Origin: Hirundichthys speculiger
Lineage: Eukaryota; Chordata; Actinopteri; Beloniformes; Exocoetidae
Assembly (NCBI GenBank): GCA_018398805.1
Contig: JAGFBZ010000911.1
Span: 186,001 to 250,000 of the forward strand
Length of the DNA: 64,000 nt
Direction: 5' to 3'
Part shown: positions 1 to 12,100 of the stretch, in pieces
Numbering within the stretch: position 1 is the first letter of the stretch
How the letters are laid out: each line of letters starts with the position of its first letter
Made by a program: the position numbers and the translations under genes
Notes under the pieces: model-generated
What the model saw: only the letters and a program-made list of their open reading frames with translations
What the model was told of the DNA's origin: nothing
The model's database searches: none

Positions 1-200
1 GGTTTGCTTCAAATATATATATACACACACACACATGAAATGAAAAATACTTTATTTATCCCATAAAGGGAAATTCAACTTCAAATTCAAATTCAGTTCA
101 TATATATATACATACACATATATATACATACATAGATACATATACATATATATATACATATACACACATATATATACATACATACATACACACACACACA
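1..200. repeat. AT/CA microsatellites with a dispersed-repeat tail
   Basis: The segment is made of (TA)n, (CA)n and (TACA)n runs. Around 43-95 a stretch with the pattern TTTATTTATCCCATAAAGGG then AAATTC resembles the 3' tail seen on many dispersed fish retroelement copies. No gene is visible. Confidence 0.6.
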
Positions 201-421
201 CAGTGGAGGAAATAAGTATTTGATCCCCCGTTGATTTTGGCAGTTGTCACACTAAGAAATAAATGAACAGTCTCAGGCTTCTATGGCAGCTTTATTTTAA
301 CAGTTATAGAAAGAATATTGAAAAAAAAATTTGAGAAAAATACATGAAATGAAAAATAAAAATCAATTTATAAGTCATTGAGGGAAATAAGTATTTGATC
401 CCTGACCAACCTTGACCAGTG
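201..421. mobile_element. Non-autonomous Tc1/mariner-like element (MITE), partial
   Basis: The left end carries GGAAATAAGTATTTGATCCC (205-225 area). The same motif recurs in direct orientation near 383-403, which is how a widespread fish non-autonomous DNA element is built. It lies against a CA/TA microsatellite, consistent with TA-target insertion. There is no transposase frame. The family name is inferred from memory of similar fish repeats and the right boundary is uncertain. Confidence 0.5.
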
Positions 422-1184
422 TAGGTGCAGTTTTTTTTTTGTTTTTTTTTTTAAGTTTCAGATGTTTGAAGATGGACTCTGCAGATGACTCTGAAACATC
501 ACGTTGCTACTCAACTTCATAACGTTTGTGTCTAAACTGAGATTATTGATCAGCTGTGAACACTCACTGGCTCAGCTGATCCTCCATCAGGATCAAATCA
601 CCTGAAATCAGAGCCAGATCAGAGAAATCAGTGAGGCTGAAGAATCGAACAGAGAAACACAAGAAATACAGTTAAAATGCTAATAGAATTGAAATGATCA
701 AATAAAATTAAATAAATAGATACAAATCAATAAGTTAATACAATTTAAAGATATGAAGATAACAGAAATTTAAATACAAGATATTAATACCACCATATAA
801 ACTCGAAATAAATGAAATGAAAGTGCAAATATTTAAAATTAAAAAAATGAAATTTAACATTTAAAGATATTAAACATAACTTAAAAAAGAAATGACAAAT
901 TGAAAATTTGCAAATGTTCAAAAAGTCATCATTTCAATTTCTTTCAAAGTTTTGTAGTTTGATCACAGCTCCGTCAGACATCTCATTTATTGTAGAATAA
1001 GAACGTTTTTGAATGCAATTTGGTGAGTGTCAGTTACGTTTATAACCTCGTCTTTCGAACTGATAAAGATCGTCAACGACTAAAAAATTGAGATTGTAGA
1101 AATCCCGTCCCACTATCCCATTACTAATAAAACTTACCAGTATATTTTAAACCGAAACAATCTCAAATCAAAACAACTTTTTCA
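422..1184. other. AT-rich intergenic stretch, no gene seen
   Basis: Very A/T-rich sequence with poly-T near 431-452 and many short A-runs. No open frame of note, no splice-flanked coding block and no recognisable element end. Confidence 0.6.
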
Positions 1185-1189
1185 GCCGA

Positions 1190-1330
1190 GTTTAAAGCTT
1201 CCTCCGCAGCTTCTGATTGGACGACTGAACGAGCTGGTCTGTAACTTCCGGTCAGTCTGGAAAAGCGCAGCGCCGCTGCTGGTCAGTGTCGGTACTGCTG
1301 GTTAGTGATCCACAAAACTGAAATCAGTAA
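1190..1330. promoter_or_regulatory. Possible promoter-like patch upstream of spint1
   Basis: A local rise in GC within AT-rich DNA contains an inverted CCAAT box (GATTGG, about 1215-1220), an ETS-type ACTTCCGG (about 1244-1251) and several CpGs at 1264-1275. GTTAGT near 1300 could act as a splice donor for an untranslated exon. All of this is motif-level inference; there is no direct evidence of transcription. Confidence 0.25.
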
Positions 1331-1364
1331 ATCCCTAATCAGTCGCATGTACATATAAAACTTC

Positions 1365-1365
<1 letters not shown>

Positions 1366-1407
<42 letters not shown>

Positions 1408-1463
1408 CAGTCAGTCAATCAGTCAACACACTGATTGATTGACTGACTGACTGACTGATTGAC

Positions 1464-1562
<99 letters not shown>
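1366..1562. repeat. (AT)n followed by (GATT)n microsatellite
   Basis: A pure AT run of about 36 bp (1369-1404) is followed by GACT/GATT tetranucleotide repeats from about 1436 to 1562. Such tracts are hypervariable and prone to assembly collapse. Confidence 0.9.
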
Positions 1563-1831
1563 CAGGAAGCCAGCATCTGTTCTGACTGTCCTGAATGAGT
1601 CGTGCTCTTTTAGTGGGTCAGTTGGATTTTGGTTTCAGATTTTCTCTTTAACGTTTCTCTTTTCTGTATGATCTGAAGAGTCAAATATTCATTAAGGTTT
1701 GGTTTTATCTTCTGCAGGACGCAGAAACATATCTGAATACTCCTGACATGATGCTCGTTTTTAACCGTCTGGGAATTTAGATGGTTTTCACAGAAAAAAA
1801 AAAAAACTAACAAATGATCAAACAAATAAAT

Positions 1832-1923
1832 GAGTAGACAGATAACTCACCGGAAAACTTAAAAAGAAAAATTATTCAAAATAATTTCACAGTTTTTTTT
1901 CCCACACACGCACACACGCACGC

Positions 1924-1982
<59 letters not shown>

Positions 1983-2468
1983 ACGTTTCCACCTGTCAGG
2001 CCGCACCTGAGTGACGTCAGAGGCTCTGCAGCCTGTGGCAGGGTGTGTTTACGTGTTTTTCTTCCTGTCAGTGAACAGGTGAGACGCACCTGAGACACAC
2101 CTGAGCGACGCTGCTGACGAAGTCCAGCTAGAAGGTTCGTCTGAACTGGGACACAAACAGAAGCGGAGCGGCGGATCCTTCCTTCTTTCCTTCCTTTCTC
2201 CTTCCTCTCTCCTCAGTCTTCCCGTGGATGAAAGATGTCTCGGCGGGGCCCTTCCTCTCTCCTGGCCCCTCTCCTCCTCCTCTGCTCCTGGTCGCGGCTC
2301 TCCGCCGCCGGAGCGGAGGACGCGGCGGCCTGCAGCGGCAGTTTCCGCTCCGGTCAGAGCGACTTCGTGCTGGACGCGGAGGACGCGGCGCGCGAGGGCC
2401 GGTTCGCTGGCCACGGCGCGCGCCCTCCGGTCGGAGCCAGGAGAGCGCTGTAGACGCGCCGCGATCAC
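1832..2468 (+). pseudogene. Broken upstream tandem copy of the spint1 promoter and exon 1
   Basis: Positions 1981-2394 are base-for-base the same as 2511-2924 (offset 530), including the start codon (2235 versus 2765) and the first ~50 codons. After 2394 this copy loses single bases relative to the other (for example GAGGGCCGG against GAGGGCGCGG), the frame shifts, and it stops after about 72 codons without the rest of the MANSC domain. The duplicated block seems to begin at 1832, because GAGTAGAC..GATAACTCACCGG recurs at 2469. It is most simply a false (haplotype or read-end) duplication in the assembly. A genuine recent tandem duplication of a pseudo-exon is the alternative. Confidence 0.85.
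1926..1980. repeat. (GA)n microsatellite
   Basis: About 55 bp of uninterrupted GA dinucleotides in the putative upstream region. The tract is absent from the equivalent place in the second copy (2471-2510), where flanking bases are joined directly. Confidence 0.95.
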
Positions 2469-2510
2469 GAGTAGACGATAACTCACCGGAACCACGTTTT
2501 AGGCACGCGC

Positions 2511-2764
2511 TCACGTTTCCACCTGTCAGGCCGCACCTGAGTGACGTCAGAGGCTCTGCAGCCTGTGGCAGGGTGTGTTTACGTGTTTTTCTTCCTGTCA
2601 GTGAACAGGTGAGACGCACCTGAGACACACCTGAGCGACGCTGCTGACGAAGTCCAGCTAGAAGGTTCGTCTGAACTGGGACACAAACAGAAGCGGAGCG
2701 GCGGATCCTTCCTTCTTTCCTTCCTTTCTCCTTCCTCTCTCCTCAGTCTTCCCGTGGATGAAAG
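2511..2764 (+). promoter_or_regulatory. spint1 proximal promoter / 5' UTR with CRE and clustered E-boxes
   Basis: The segment before the spint1 start codon holds a full palindromic cAMP-response element TGACGTCA (2542-2549). It also has five CACCTG/CAGGTG E-boxes (2520, 2534, 2606, 2617, 2628). E2-boxes of this type are bound by SNAI/ZEB repressors in epithelial genes, which would fit an epithelial surface inhibitor. A pyrimidine-rich run (2707-2750) precedes the ATG. The transcription start is not identifiable by eye. The same motifs are repeated 530 bp upstream in the duplicated copy. Confidence 0.5.
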
Positions 2765-3176
2765 ATGTCTCGGCGGGGCCCTTCCTCTCTCCTGGCCCCT
2801 CTCCTCCTCCTCTGCTCCTGGTCGCGGCTCTCCGCCGCCGGAGCGGAGGACGCGGCGGCCTGCAGCGGCAGTTTCCGCTCCGGTCAGAGCGACTTCGTGC
2901 TGGACGCGGAGGACGCGGCGCGCGAGGGCGCGGTTCTGCTGGCCACGGCGCGCGCGCCCTCCGGGTCGGACTGCCAGCAGCTATGCTGCGGGAACCCGCG
3001 CTGTAACCTGGCGCTGCTGGCGCCGCGCGCGATCGGCGCGGAGTCCGAGGACACGCGCATGTGCGCTCTGTTCGACTGCTTGCACAGGAACCGGTTCGTG
3101 TGCCGGTTCGTGAACCAGGAGGGTTACGAGAGCTACGTCAGAGGGTCCGTGTACGAGAAACACCTGCAGGGTCCAG
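2765..3176 (+). CDS. spint1: spint1 exon 1: signal peptide and MANSC domain
   Basis: It starts [19 protein letters not shown], a basic n-region then a hydrophobic core, with likely cleavage after the Ala-rich LSAAGA. The MANSC domain follows, with cysteines in AACSGSF, DCQQLCC, RCNLAL, MCALFDC and FVCRF. The donor is CCAG|GTGAGG at 3177. The exon ends in phase 1. Confidence 0.95.
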
Positions 3177-6100
3177 GTGAGGGCTCCCATCAGGGCCGCT
3201 TCCAGCTTCTCAGGGGCCCTGGTCGAGCCCGTCTGCAGGGGCCCCCTTTACTGAAAAAAACTGTAAACCGGTTAGTGGTTTAGCTTGCAGTAGGGAAGTT
3301 AACGGCTGGTGAAGCAGGTAGAGCTAGAAGACTGACTAGTTCAGGTTTCTCTGGACTGCAGGGTTTTCTTCTGTCTCAGAATCCTGGGACATCTTTGTCT
3401 CTGGTCCAGATCAGCTGTCCTACAATGTGGAGAAGACGCTGGTCCCAAGATGACCAGATACACAGTTCTAGATCCTCTACTTACCTGCCCATTAAAATTC
3501 AACTTCAGCGTTTCCTGATGACCTGACTGGTTAGGAGTTCAGATGCTCCTCATCAGTCTGAGAACCTTCTGGACATCGTAGACCAGGTGTAGCAGGGCCA
3601 GGTGGATCAGTGGAGGAGTTGAGAACGTATACAGGTGTAGCGGGACCAGGTGGATCAGTGGAGGAGTTGAGAACGTATACAGGTGTAACGGGACCAGGTG
3701 GATCAGTGTAATATATACAGGTGTAACGGGACCAGGTGGATCAGTGGAGGAGTCAGGAACATATACAGGTGTAGCGGGGCCAGGTGGATCAGTGGAGGAG
3801 TCAGGAACGTATACAGGTGTAGCGGGACCAGATGGATCAGTGGAGGAGTCAAGAACATATACAGGTGTAGCGGGACCAGATGGATCAGTGGAGGAGTCAA
3901 GAACGTATACAGGTGTAGCGGGACCAGGTGGATCAGTGGAGGAGCCAGGAAAGTATACAGGTGTAGCGGGACCAGGTGGATCAGTGGAGGAGTTAGGAAC
4001 GTATACAGGTGTAGCGGGACCAGGTGGATCAGTGAAGGAGTCAGGAACGTATACAGGTGTAGTGGGACCAGGTGGATCAGTGGAGGAGCCAGGAACGTAT
4101 ACAGGTGTAGCAGGACCAGGTGGATCAGTGTAGGAGTCAGGATGGTATACAGGTGTAGCGGGGCCAGGTGGATCAGTGGAGGAGTCAGGATGGTATACAG
4201 GTGTAGCGGGGCCAGGTGGATCAGTGGAGGAGTCAAGAACGTATACAGGTGTAGCGGGGCCAGTTGGATCAGTGGAGGAGTCAGGAATGCATACAGGTGT
4301 AGCAGGACCAGGTGGATCAGTGGAGGAGTCAGGATGGTATACATGTGTAGCGGGGCCAGGTGGATCAGTGGAGGAGTCAGGAACGCATACAGGTGTAGCG
4401 GGACCAGGTGGATCAGTGGAGGAGTCAGGATGGTATACATGTGTAGCGGGGCCAGGTGGATCAGTGGAGGAGTCAAGAACGTATACAGGTGTAGCGGGAC
4501 CAGGTGGATCAGTGGAGGAGTCGGGAACCTATACAGATGTACCAGGGCCAGGTGGATCAGTGGAGGAGTTGGGAACCTATACAGATGTACCAGGGCCAGG
4601 TGGATCAGTGGAGGAGTTGGGAACCTATACAGGTGTAGCGGGACCAGGTGGATCCTCCACTACAATATACAGGTGTAGCGGGACCAGGTGAATCAGTGGA
4701 GGAGCCAGGAACGTATACAGGTGTAGCAGGACCAGGTGGATCAGTGTAGGAGTTGGGGATGTATACAGGTGTAGCGGGGCCAGGTGGATCAGTGGAGGAG
4801 TCAGGAACGCATACAGGTGTAACGGGACCAGGTGGATCAGTGGAGGAGTCGGGAACATATACAGGTGTAGCAGGGCCAGGTGGATCAGTGGAGGAGTCGG
4901 GAACGTATACAGGTGTAGCGGGACCAGGTGGATCAGTGGAGGAGTTGGGAACCTATACAGGTGTACCAGGGCCAGGTGGATCAGTGGAGGAGTTGGGAAC
5001 CTATACAGGTGTAGCGGGACCGGGTGGATCCTCCACTACAATATACAGGTGTAGTGGGGCCAGGTGGATCAGTGGAGGAGCCAGGAACGTATACAGGTGT
5101 AGCAGGACCAGGTGGATCAGTGTAGGAGTTGGGAATGTATACAGGTGTAGCGGGGCCAGGTGGATCAGTGGAGGAGTCAAGAACGTATACAGGTGTAGCG
5201 GGGCCAGTTGGATCAGTGGAGGAGTCAGGAACGCATACAGGTGTAGCGGGACCAGGTGGATCAGTGGAGGAGTCAGGATGGTATACAGGTGTAGCGGGGC
5301 CAGGTGGATCAGTGGAGGAGTCAAGAACGCATACAGGTGTAGCGGGACCAGGTGGATCAGTGGAGGAGTCAGTAATGTATACAGGTGTAGCGGGGCCAGG
5401 TGGATCAGTGGAGGAGTCAAGAACGTATACAGGTGTAGCAGGGCCAGGTGGTTCAGTGGAGGAGTCAAGAACGTATACAGGTGTAGCGGGACCAGGTGGA
5501 TCAGTGGAGGAGTTGGGAATGTATACAGGTGTAGCAGGGCCAAATGGTTCAGTGGAGGAGTCAGGAACATATACAGGTGTAGCGGGGCCAGGTGGATCAG
5601 TGGAGGAGTCAAGAACGTATACAGGTGTAGCGGGACCAGGTGGATCAGTGGAGGAGTTAGGAATGTATATAGGTGTAGCGGGGCCAGGTGGATCAGTGGA
5701 GGAGTCAGGAACGTATACAGGTGTAGCGGGGCCAGGTGGATCAGTGGAGGAGTCAAGAACGTATACAGGTGTAGTGGGACCAGGTGGATCAGAGGAGGAG
5801 TCAGGAACGTATACAGGTGTAGCGGGACCAGGTGGATCAGAGGAGGAGTCAGGAACGTATACAGGTGTAGCGGGACCAGGTGGATCAGAGGAGGAGTCAG
5901 GAACGTATACAGGTGTAGCGGGACCAGGTGGATCAGTGGAGGAGTTGGGAACCTATACAGGTGTAGCAGGGCCAGTCTGGGTGCTTTTATTGCACCTACA
6001 ATAACATGAAGTTATCAGGTGCAGAAACACCAAGGGGATCTGGATCTGGTTAGCCTTGGCTTAGACTTGTCCGCGGACCCGTCCACACCAGCCCAGAACC

Positions 6101-9100
6101 AGTCCCGGACCCTTCCACACCAGCCTAGAACCGGTCTCAGACCCTTCCACACCAGCCCAGAACCAGTCCCGGACCCGTCCACACCAGCCCAGAACCAGTC
6201 CCAGTGTCAGACAGTCCATATTATCAATGAAATAATGTTTTTTATTCACAGGGAGCTAAAATGATCAAAGGTGACCAGAGGCTGCTTCAGAACCACTTTG
6301 TCTCTGATGTCACTGTGTCTCTCCAGATAAACAGGCTCCGCCCATCGCCAACGCAGGCCGTGATGTCGTCATTCAGCCCGGAGAGACGGTGACGCTCAAT
6401 GGCATCGAGAGTCTGGCGCTGAACGGAGAGGAGATCACCGACTACAGCTGGAGTCTGGAGAGCGGAGACCCCGGTGTCACAATGGAGGTAACAGCCACTG
6501 GGGGCGGGGCCAAGCAGGACCTGTTCACACTGATGATGTCACAGCAGACTCCATCCAGACCCTGACTAGTTTCAGTCTGCTTTGTCTTCTAACCACAGCA
6601 GCCATTAAAGTGTAAAACCTGACACCTTGTTCTGAACAGGTGTGGCTGCAGGTGAAACCCGGTCCCTCCCCCATACCTTCCTCCCCCACCCCAGACTGAG
6701 CTTGTTATTGTGACTGTATCTGCTGAAACATGTAAATACTGACGTTTCTGGGTGGGATTTCTGCAGAAGACAGATCTACCTGACCAGGTGAAGCTGTCCA
6801 ACCTGCAGCCGGGTCGGTACGTCTTCCAGCTGACCGTCACCGATTCCAACAACATGTCAGGGTCCGCCAAGGTCAGCGTCCTCGTCCTCAGCCCGGAGCT
6901 GTCTGCCTGTGAGTGCTCATGGGAAATGTAGGCCTGAATATGATGGCTTATCATTTCTGAGAAAAAAATACGGCCTTTTTCTTCGTTCTAATTGGATAAT
7001 GCTGAAGGGGTGTGGATTACTGAACTGTCCATTGATTCTATTGGCTGTGAATATTCTTTAGAGGTGTCAATCATCCAGATCCATCCATCCTTCCTGAGAT
7101 ATGTCCTTCAGCTTTATTCATCATAAAACCAAAGGTTTTAATGTGTTATAAAATCACTTTATCCATTTAAAATCCTCGTAAATCATTTTTTCAGGTACAA
7201 TTTTTACCTTTTCTCATTATTCCTGATTTGAAATCACAACTTCTCATAAATCTTCCTTTTTTTCATGTAAAATTTTATTTTTTTTAATCACATTTTGTTT
7301 ATATGTTTCAAAAATTGGAGATTTTATTTTCAAAAAGTGACTTTAATAATCATGACTTTTTAAAATGAAATGGTACTTTTTGTCATAAATGTACAATTTT
7401 TAAAAAGAGCAGAAATGTCGGTCCAGTTCTTTGCAAGAGCGTCGGTCTGATCCTGAGAAGGTACATCAGTAGGAACGTAGGTCTCTGCAGGAATGTCTGT
7501 CCGGTCCTGTGAAGGAACGTCAGAAGGAACATCGGACAAGTCCTTTCCAGGAACATCAGAGGGAATGTCGGTCCGGTCCTGTGAAGGAATGCTGGTCTGG
7601 TCCTGTAAAGGAAAGTCAGTCCGGTCCTCTGAAGGAAAGTCAGTCCGGTCCTGTGAAGGAAAATCGGTCCGGTCCTGTGAAGGAATGCTGGTCTGGTCCT
7701 GTAAAGGAAAGTCAGTCCGGTCCTCTGAAGGAAAGTCAGTCTGGACCTATGAAGGAATGTCAGTCCATTCCTGTGAAGGAATGTCAGTCCGGTCCTGTGA
7801 AGGAAAGTCGGGCCGGTCCTGTGAAGGAAAGTCAGTCCATTCCTGTGAAGGAATGTCAGTCCAGTCCTGTGAAGGAATGCTGGTCTGGTCCTGTGAAGGA
7901 AAATCAGTTCGGTCCTCTGAAGGAAAGTCGGGCCAGTCCTGTGAAGGAAAGTCGGTCCGGTCCTGTGAAGAAATGCTGGTCTGGTCCTGTGAAGGAAAGT
8001 CGGTCCAGTTCTGTGAAGGAATGCTGGTCTGGTCCTGTGAAGGAAAGTCAGTCCGGTCTTGTGAAGGAAAGTCGGTCCGGTTCTGTGAAGGAATGCTGGT
8101 CTGGTCCTATGAAGGAAAGTCAGTCCGGTCCTCTGAAGGAAAGTCGGTCAGGTCCTGTGAAGGAAAGTCGGTCTGGTCCTGTGAAGGAATGTCAGTCCGG
8201 TCCTCTGAAGGAAAGTCGGTCCGGTTCTGTGAAGGAATGCTGGTCTGGTCCTATGAAGGAAAGTCAGTCCGGTCCTCTGAAGGAAAGTCGGTCCGGTCCT
8301 GTGAAGAAATGCTGGTCTGGTCCTGTGAAGGAAAGTCGGTCCAGTTCTGTGAAGGAATGCTGGTCTGGTCCTGTGAAGGAAAGTCAGTCCGGTCTTGTGA
8401 AGGAAAGTCGGTCCGGTTCTGTGAAGGAATGCTGGTCTGGTCCTATGAAGGAAAGTCAGTCCGGTCCTCTGAAGGAAAGTCGGTCAGGTCCTGTGAAGGA
8501 AAGTCGGTCTGGTCCTGTGAAGGAATGTCAGTCCGGTCCTCTGAAGGAAAGTCGGTCCGGTTCTGTGAAGGAATGCTGGTCTGGTCCTATGAAGGAAAGT
8601 CAGTCCGGTCCTCTGAAGGAAAGTCGGTCCGGTCCTGCGAAGGAAAGTCAGTCCGGTCCTGTGAAGGAAAGTCGGTCCGGTCCTGTGAAGGAACGTCGGT
8701 CCGGTTTCCTATTTTACATTCATGCTTTATTCAAACACACCTGCAGTCGCTGAGATAAATTAATTTCAGGTGAGACATGACATTCCAGAGCAGGAATGTC
8801 AGAAACAGGCCTGGTCAGGATGTGTGACGGTATTGATCACTGTGATGAACACAATCAGCTGCTGTAGTTCAGTGAAGCTCTGATGACTCACAGCTGCAGT
8901 CAGACTGGTCAGACTGGATTATCCACAACACAGCAGGAACCACACCTGCTCTGACTTTCCATTATTTTCCCACCAGGTTTCAGTGGATACCTGGTTGATC
9001 ACGTGTTGATCGCTGCTAGCCACGTGCACAGGTAACTGTAACCTGAGAAAGGTGGTGCTTCATCAAGACTGGGGGGGGGGGGCTGCTGACCTCAACTGGA

Positions 9101-12100
9101 GATGTTGTTCAGCGGTGGAAGTAATACTTGGAGGACCGTCTCAGTCCCACCAACATGTCCTCCACAGAGGACGCTGTCTGTGGACTTGGAGGTGGACTGG
9201 TCCATTACTGGAGCTGAGGTCACAGGTAGTTAAGAAGCTGCATGGTTGCATGGTGGCAGGACTCCAGGGGTGGAGGAGATCCACCCTGAGCTCCTGAAGG
9301 TTCTGGATGTTGGAGGACTGTCCTGGTTGACACGTCTCTGCAACATCACCTGGACATCAGGGCCAGTACCTCTGGACTGGCAGACCGGGGTGGTGGTTCC
9401 CCGTTTTCAGAAGGAGGACTGGAGGGTGTGTTCCAGTTACAGGAGACCCAGACTCCTCAGCCTCCCTGGTCAGGTCTATGCAGGTCTGCTGGAGAACAGA
9501 GTCCCATCGATGGTTGAATCTCAGATCCAGGAGGAACAATGTGGGTTCAGTCCTGGTCCTGGACCAGCTCTAGACCCTCACTAGGGTCCTGGAGGGATCA
9601 TGGGAATTTACCCAACCAGTCCACATGTGTTTTGTGGACTTGGAGAAGACATTTGACCGTTTCCCTCGGGGGGTCCGGTAGGGGGTACTCCAGGAGTCTG
9701 GGGTACTACAGGAGTCTGGGGTCCTGGACCCATTGTTACTGGCTGTCCAGTCCCTGAACAAATAGAGCCAGAGTCTGGTCCACATTGATGGTTGTAGTCA
9801 GACTGGTTTCCAGTGAGAGCTGGACTGTTTTCCAGTGAGAGTCAGGCTGGTTTCCAGTGAGAGTCAGGCTGGTTTCCAGTGAGAGTCAGGCTGGTTTCCA
9901 GTGAGAGTTGAACTGGTTTCCAGTGAGAGCTGGACTGGTTTCCAGTGAGAGTCAGACTGGTTTCCAGTGAGAGTTGGACTGGTTTCCAGTGAGAGCTGGA
10001 CTCCATCAGGGCTGATCTTTGTCTCTGGTTCTGTTCATCACGTTGATGGACTGAATTTCTAGGAGCAGCCAAGGAGCAGTGGGGTTCCAGTTCAGTGGTG
10101 TCAGGATTTCATCTCTGCTGTTGGAGGACCTGGTCCTGTTGGGACCATCAGGTCCTCAGCTCTCACTGGAGCGGTTCACAGCAGGAATGAGAACCAGCAC
10201 CTCCAGATCTGAGACCACGGTCCTCAGTCTGAAAAGGGTAGAAGGTCTTCTCCAGGTTGGGAGTGAGGTTCTGATATTTTATTTCAAAATGTTGCAATAT
10301 TAAGTTAAAATGACTCTTTATTTCATGAGAAGTTGTGATTTTTACAGAAAAAGTGATTTGATGTCATAAAATTGTGATTTTAGGATCTAAAATTGACAAA
10401 ATTCACCATTTTGTAACATTAAGTCATCATTTTATGTCAAAAAGTTGCAAGTTGGCTTTTTTTTTATACAAAATAAAAATCTGGTGCGTAAGTAGACAAT
10501 TGAGAAAAGTAGATCTGGTGGTCCTGGTACCATGGTTACCAGCACCAACACAGCTGGCTGGAAACACGGTGGATGATTGACGGGTTCATGTTTACAGTCA
10601 GCAGCACAGACTTGTGAGTCAGCAGCAACAGAAAGTGATGTCATGCACCTGTCCTCTGTCTCCAGCGTTCTGTCTGGCTCCAGAGAAGGTGGGCCCGTGT
10701 CGTGCGGCGTTTCATCGATGGCGTTACGACGCTGCATCGGCCAGCTGCAAAGAGTTCATGTTTGGAGGCTGCAAACCCAACAAGAACAATTTCCTGTCCA
10801 AAGATGACTGTTTGTCTGCCTGCAGAGGAGTCACAGGTAGGACACACACCTGATGGGACACACGCAGCTGCTGGTGATGATGATGATGAGTTATGTTTGT
10901 GTTTGTTTGCAGCATCATCAGAGAGGAGCGTGACCCTTCCTGCTGCAGGTGAGTCCCACAATCCAGCTGTTCACCTGACATGACGTCATTGAGGTAGAAA
11001 CAAACACTGCAGTTCCTCTACTCACCACTAGAGGCTGCAGTTCCTCTAATGACCACTAGAGGCTGCAGTTCCTCTACTGACCACTAGAGACTTCAGTTCC
11101 TCTACCGACCGCTAGAGGCTGCAATTCCTCTACCGACCTCTAGAGGCTGCGGTTCCTCTACGGACTGCTAGAGACTGCAGTTCCTCTACTGACCACTAGA
11201 GGCTGCAGTTCCTCTACTGACCGCTAGAGGCTGCGGTTCATCTACCGACCACTAGAGGCTGCGGTTCCTCTATCGACCACTAGAGGCTGCGGTTCCTCTA
11301 CCGACCGCTAGAGGCTGCAGTTACTCTACCGACCACTAGAGGCTGCAGTTACTCTATCGACCACTAGAGGCTGCAGTTCCTCTACCGACCACTAGAGGCT
11401 GCAGTTCCTCTAATGACCACTAGAGGCTGCAGTTCCTCTACTGACCACTAGAGACTGCAGTTCCCCTACCGACCGCTAGAGGCTGCAGTTCCTCTACCGA
11501 CCACTAGAGGCTGCAGTTCCTCTACTGACATCAAATAACTACTTTTTAGTTTTTTGGTTTCGTTTTTTTTTTTTAAGTTGACCAGTTGTGTTCAGAAACT
11601 TTCTGGAGTTGACTTTCTCAAAATGACCCGTGAAGTTGGAGGTGAAAGGGGGAGGAGTCTACCTGTGAACGTGCCTGATGATGACCATGCCAACCATAAA
11701 TATGTGTGTGTTTGTGTTTTCAGAAGAATGTGGGTCTGCGTGTCGTCCTGATCAGCTGACCTGCAACAACAGCTGCTGTCTGGACAGAAGTCTGGAGTGC
11801 GACGGCGTGCAGCACTGCAGCGACGGCTCCGACGAAGACCACTGCAACAAACGTAATGAACACACCTGTCTGACGCAGTGAGCTGTCCTCACCACACCGG
11901 TCCTCTAGAGGATCATCAGTGTTCGGTTCGTCCATCACTCTGGTCTGTAGACCAAAGACCACCTGACCACGACCCATCTACCTACCAGCCGGTTACACTG
12001 CAGCTTTCAGGGACGTGGTCATCCATGACCCCCTGGGGTTCTACTCTCTAAAAGACGAAGGATTCTGAGTAGATCAACAATTAACCTTAAATAACAAGAC

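Noticed and set aside
3698..6009. Open frames of 326, 418, 291 and 257 codons with collagen-like repeats
   Set aside because: They lie entirely in the 48-bp minisatellite in spint1 intron 1, exist on both strands, and have no start context, splice support or non-repeat domain.
7493..8758. Two overlapping frames of about 420 codons, Ser/Glu/Lys-rich
   Set aside because: Produced by the 24-bp period of the array in spint1 intron 3; two frames are equally open, which real genes do not show.
10666..10836. Kunitz domain as a venom-type toxin or a viral gene
   Set aside because: Domain order MANSC-PKD-Kunitz-LDLa-Kunitz-TM identifies the membrane inhibitor HAI-1; nothing suggests a toxin.
10702..10983. 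Alternative frames over Kunitz 1
   Set aside because: Out of frame with the conserved Kunitz cysteines; shadows of exon 4.
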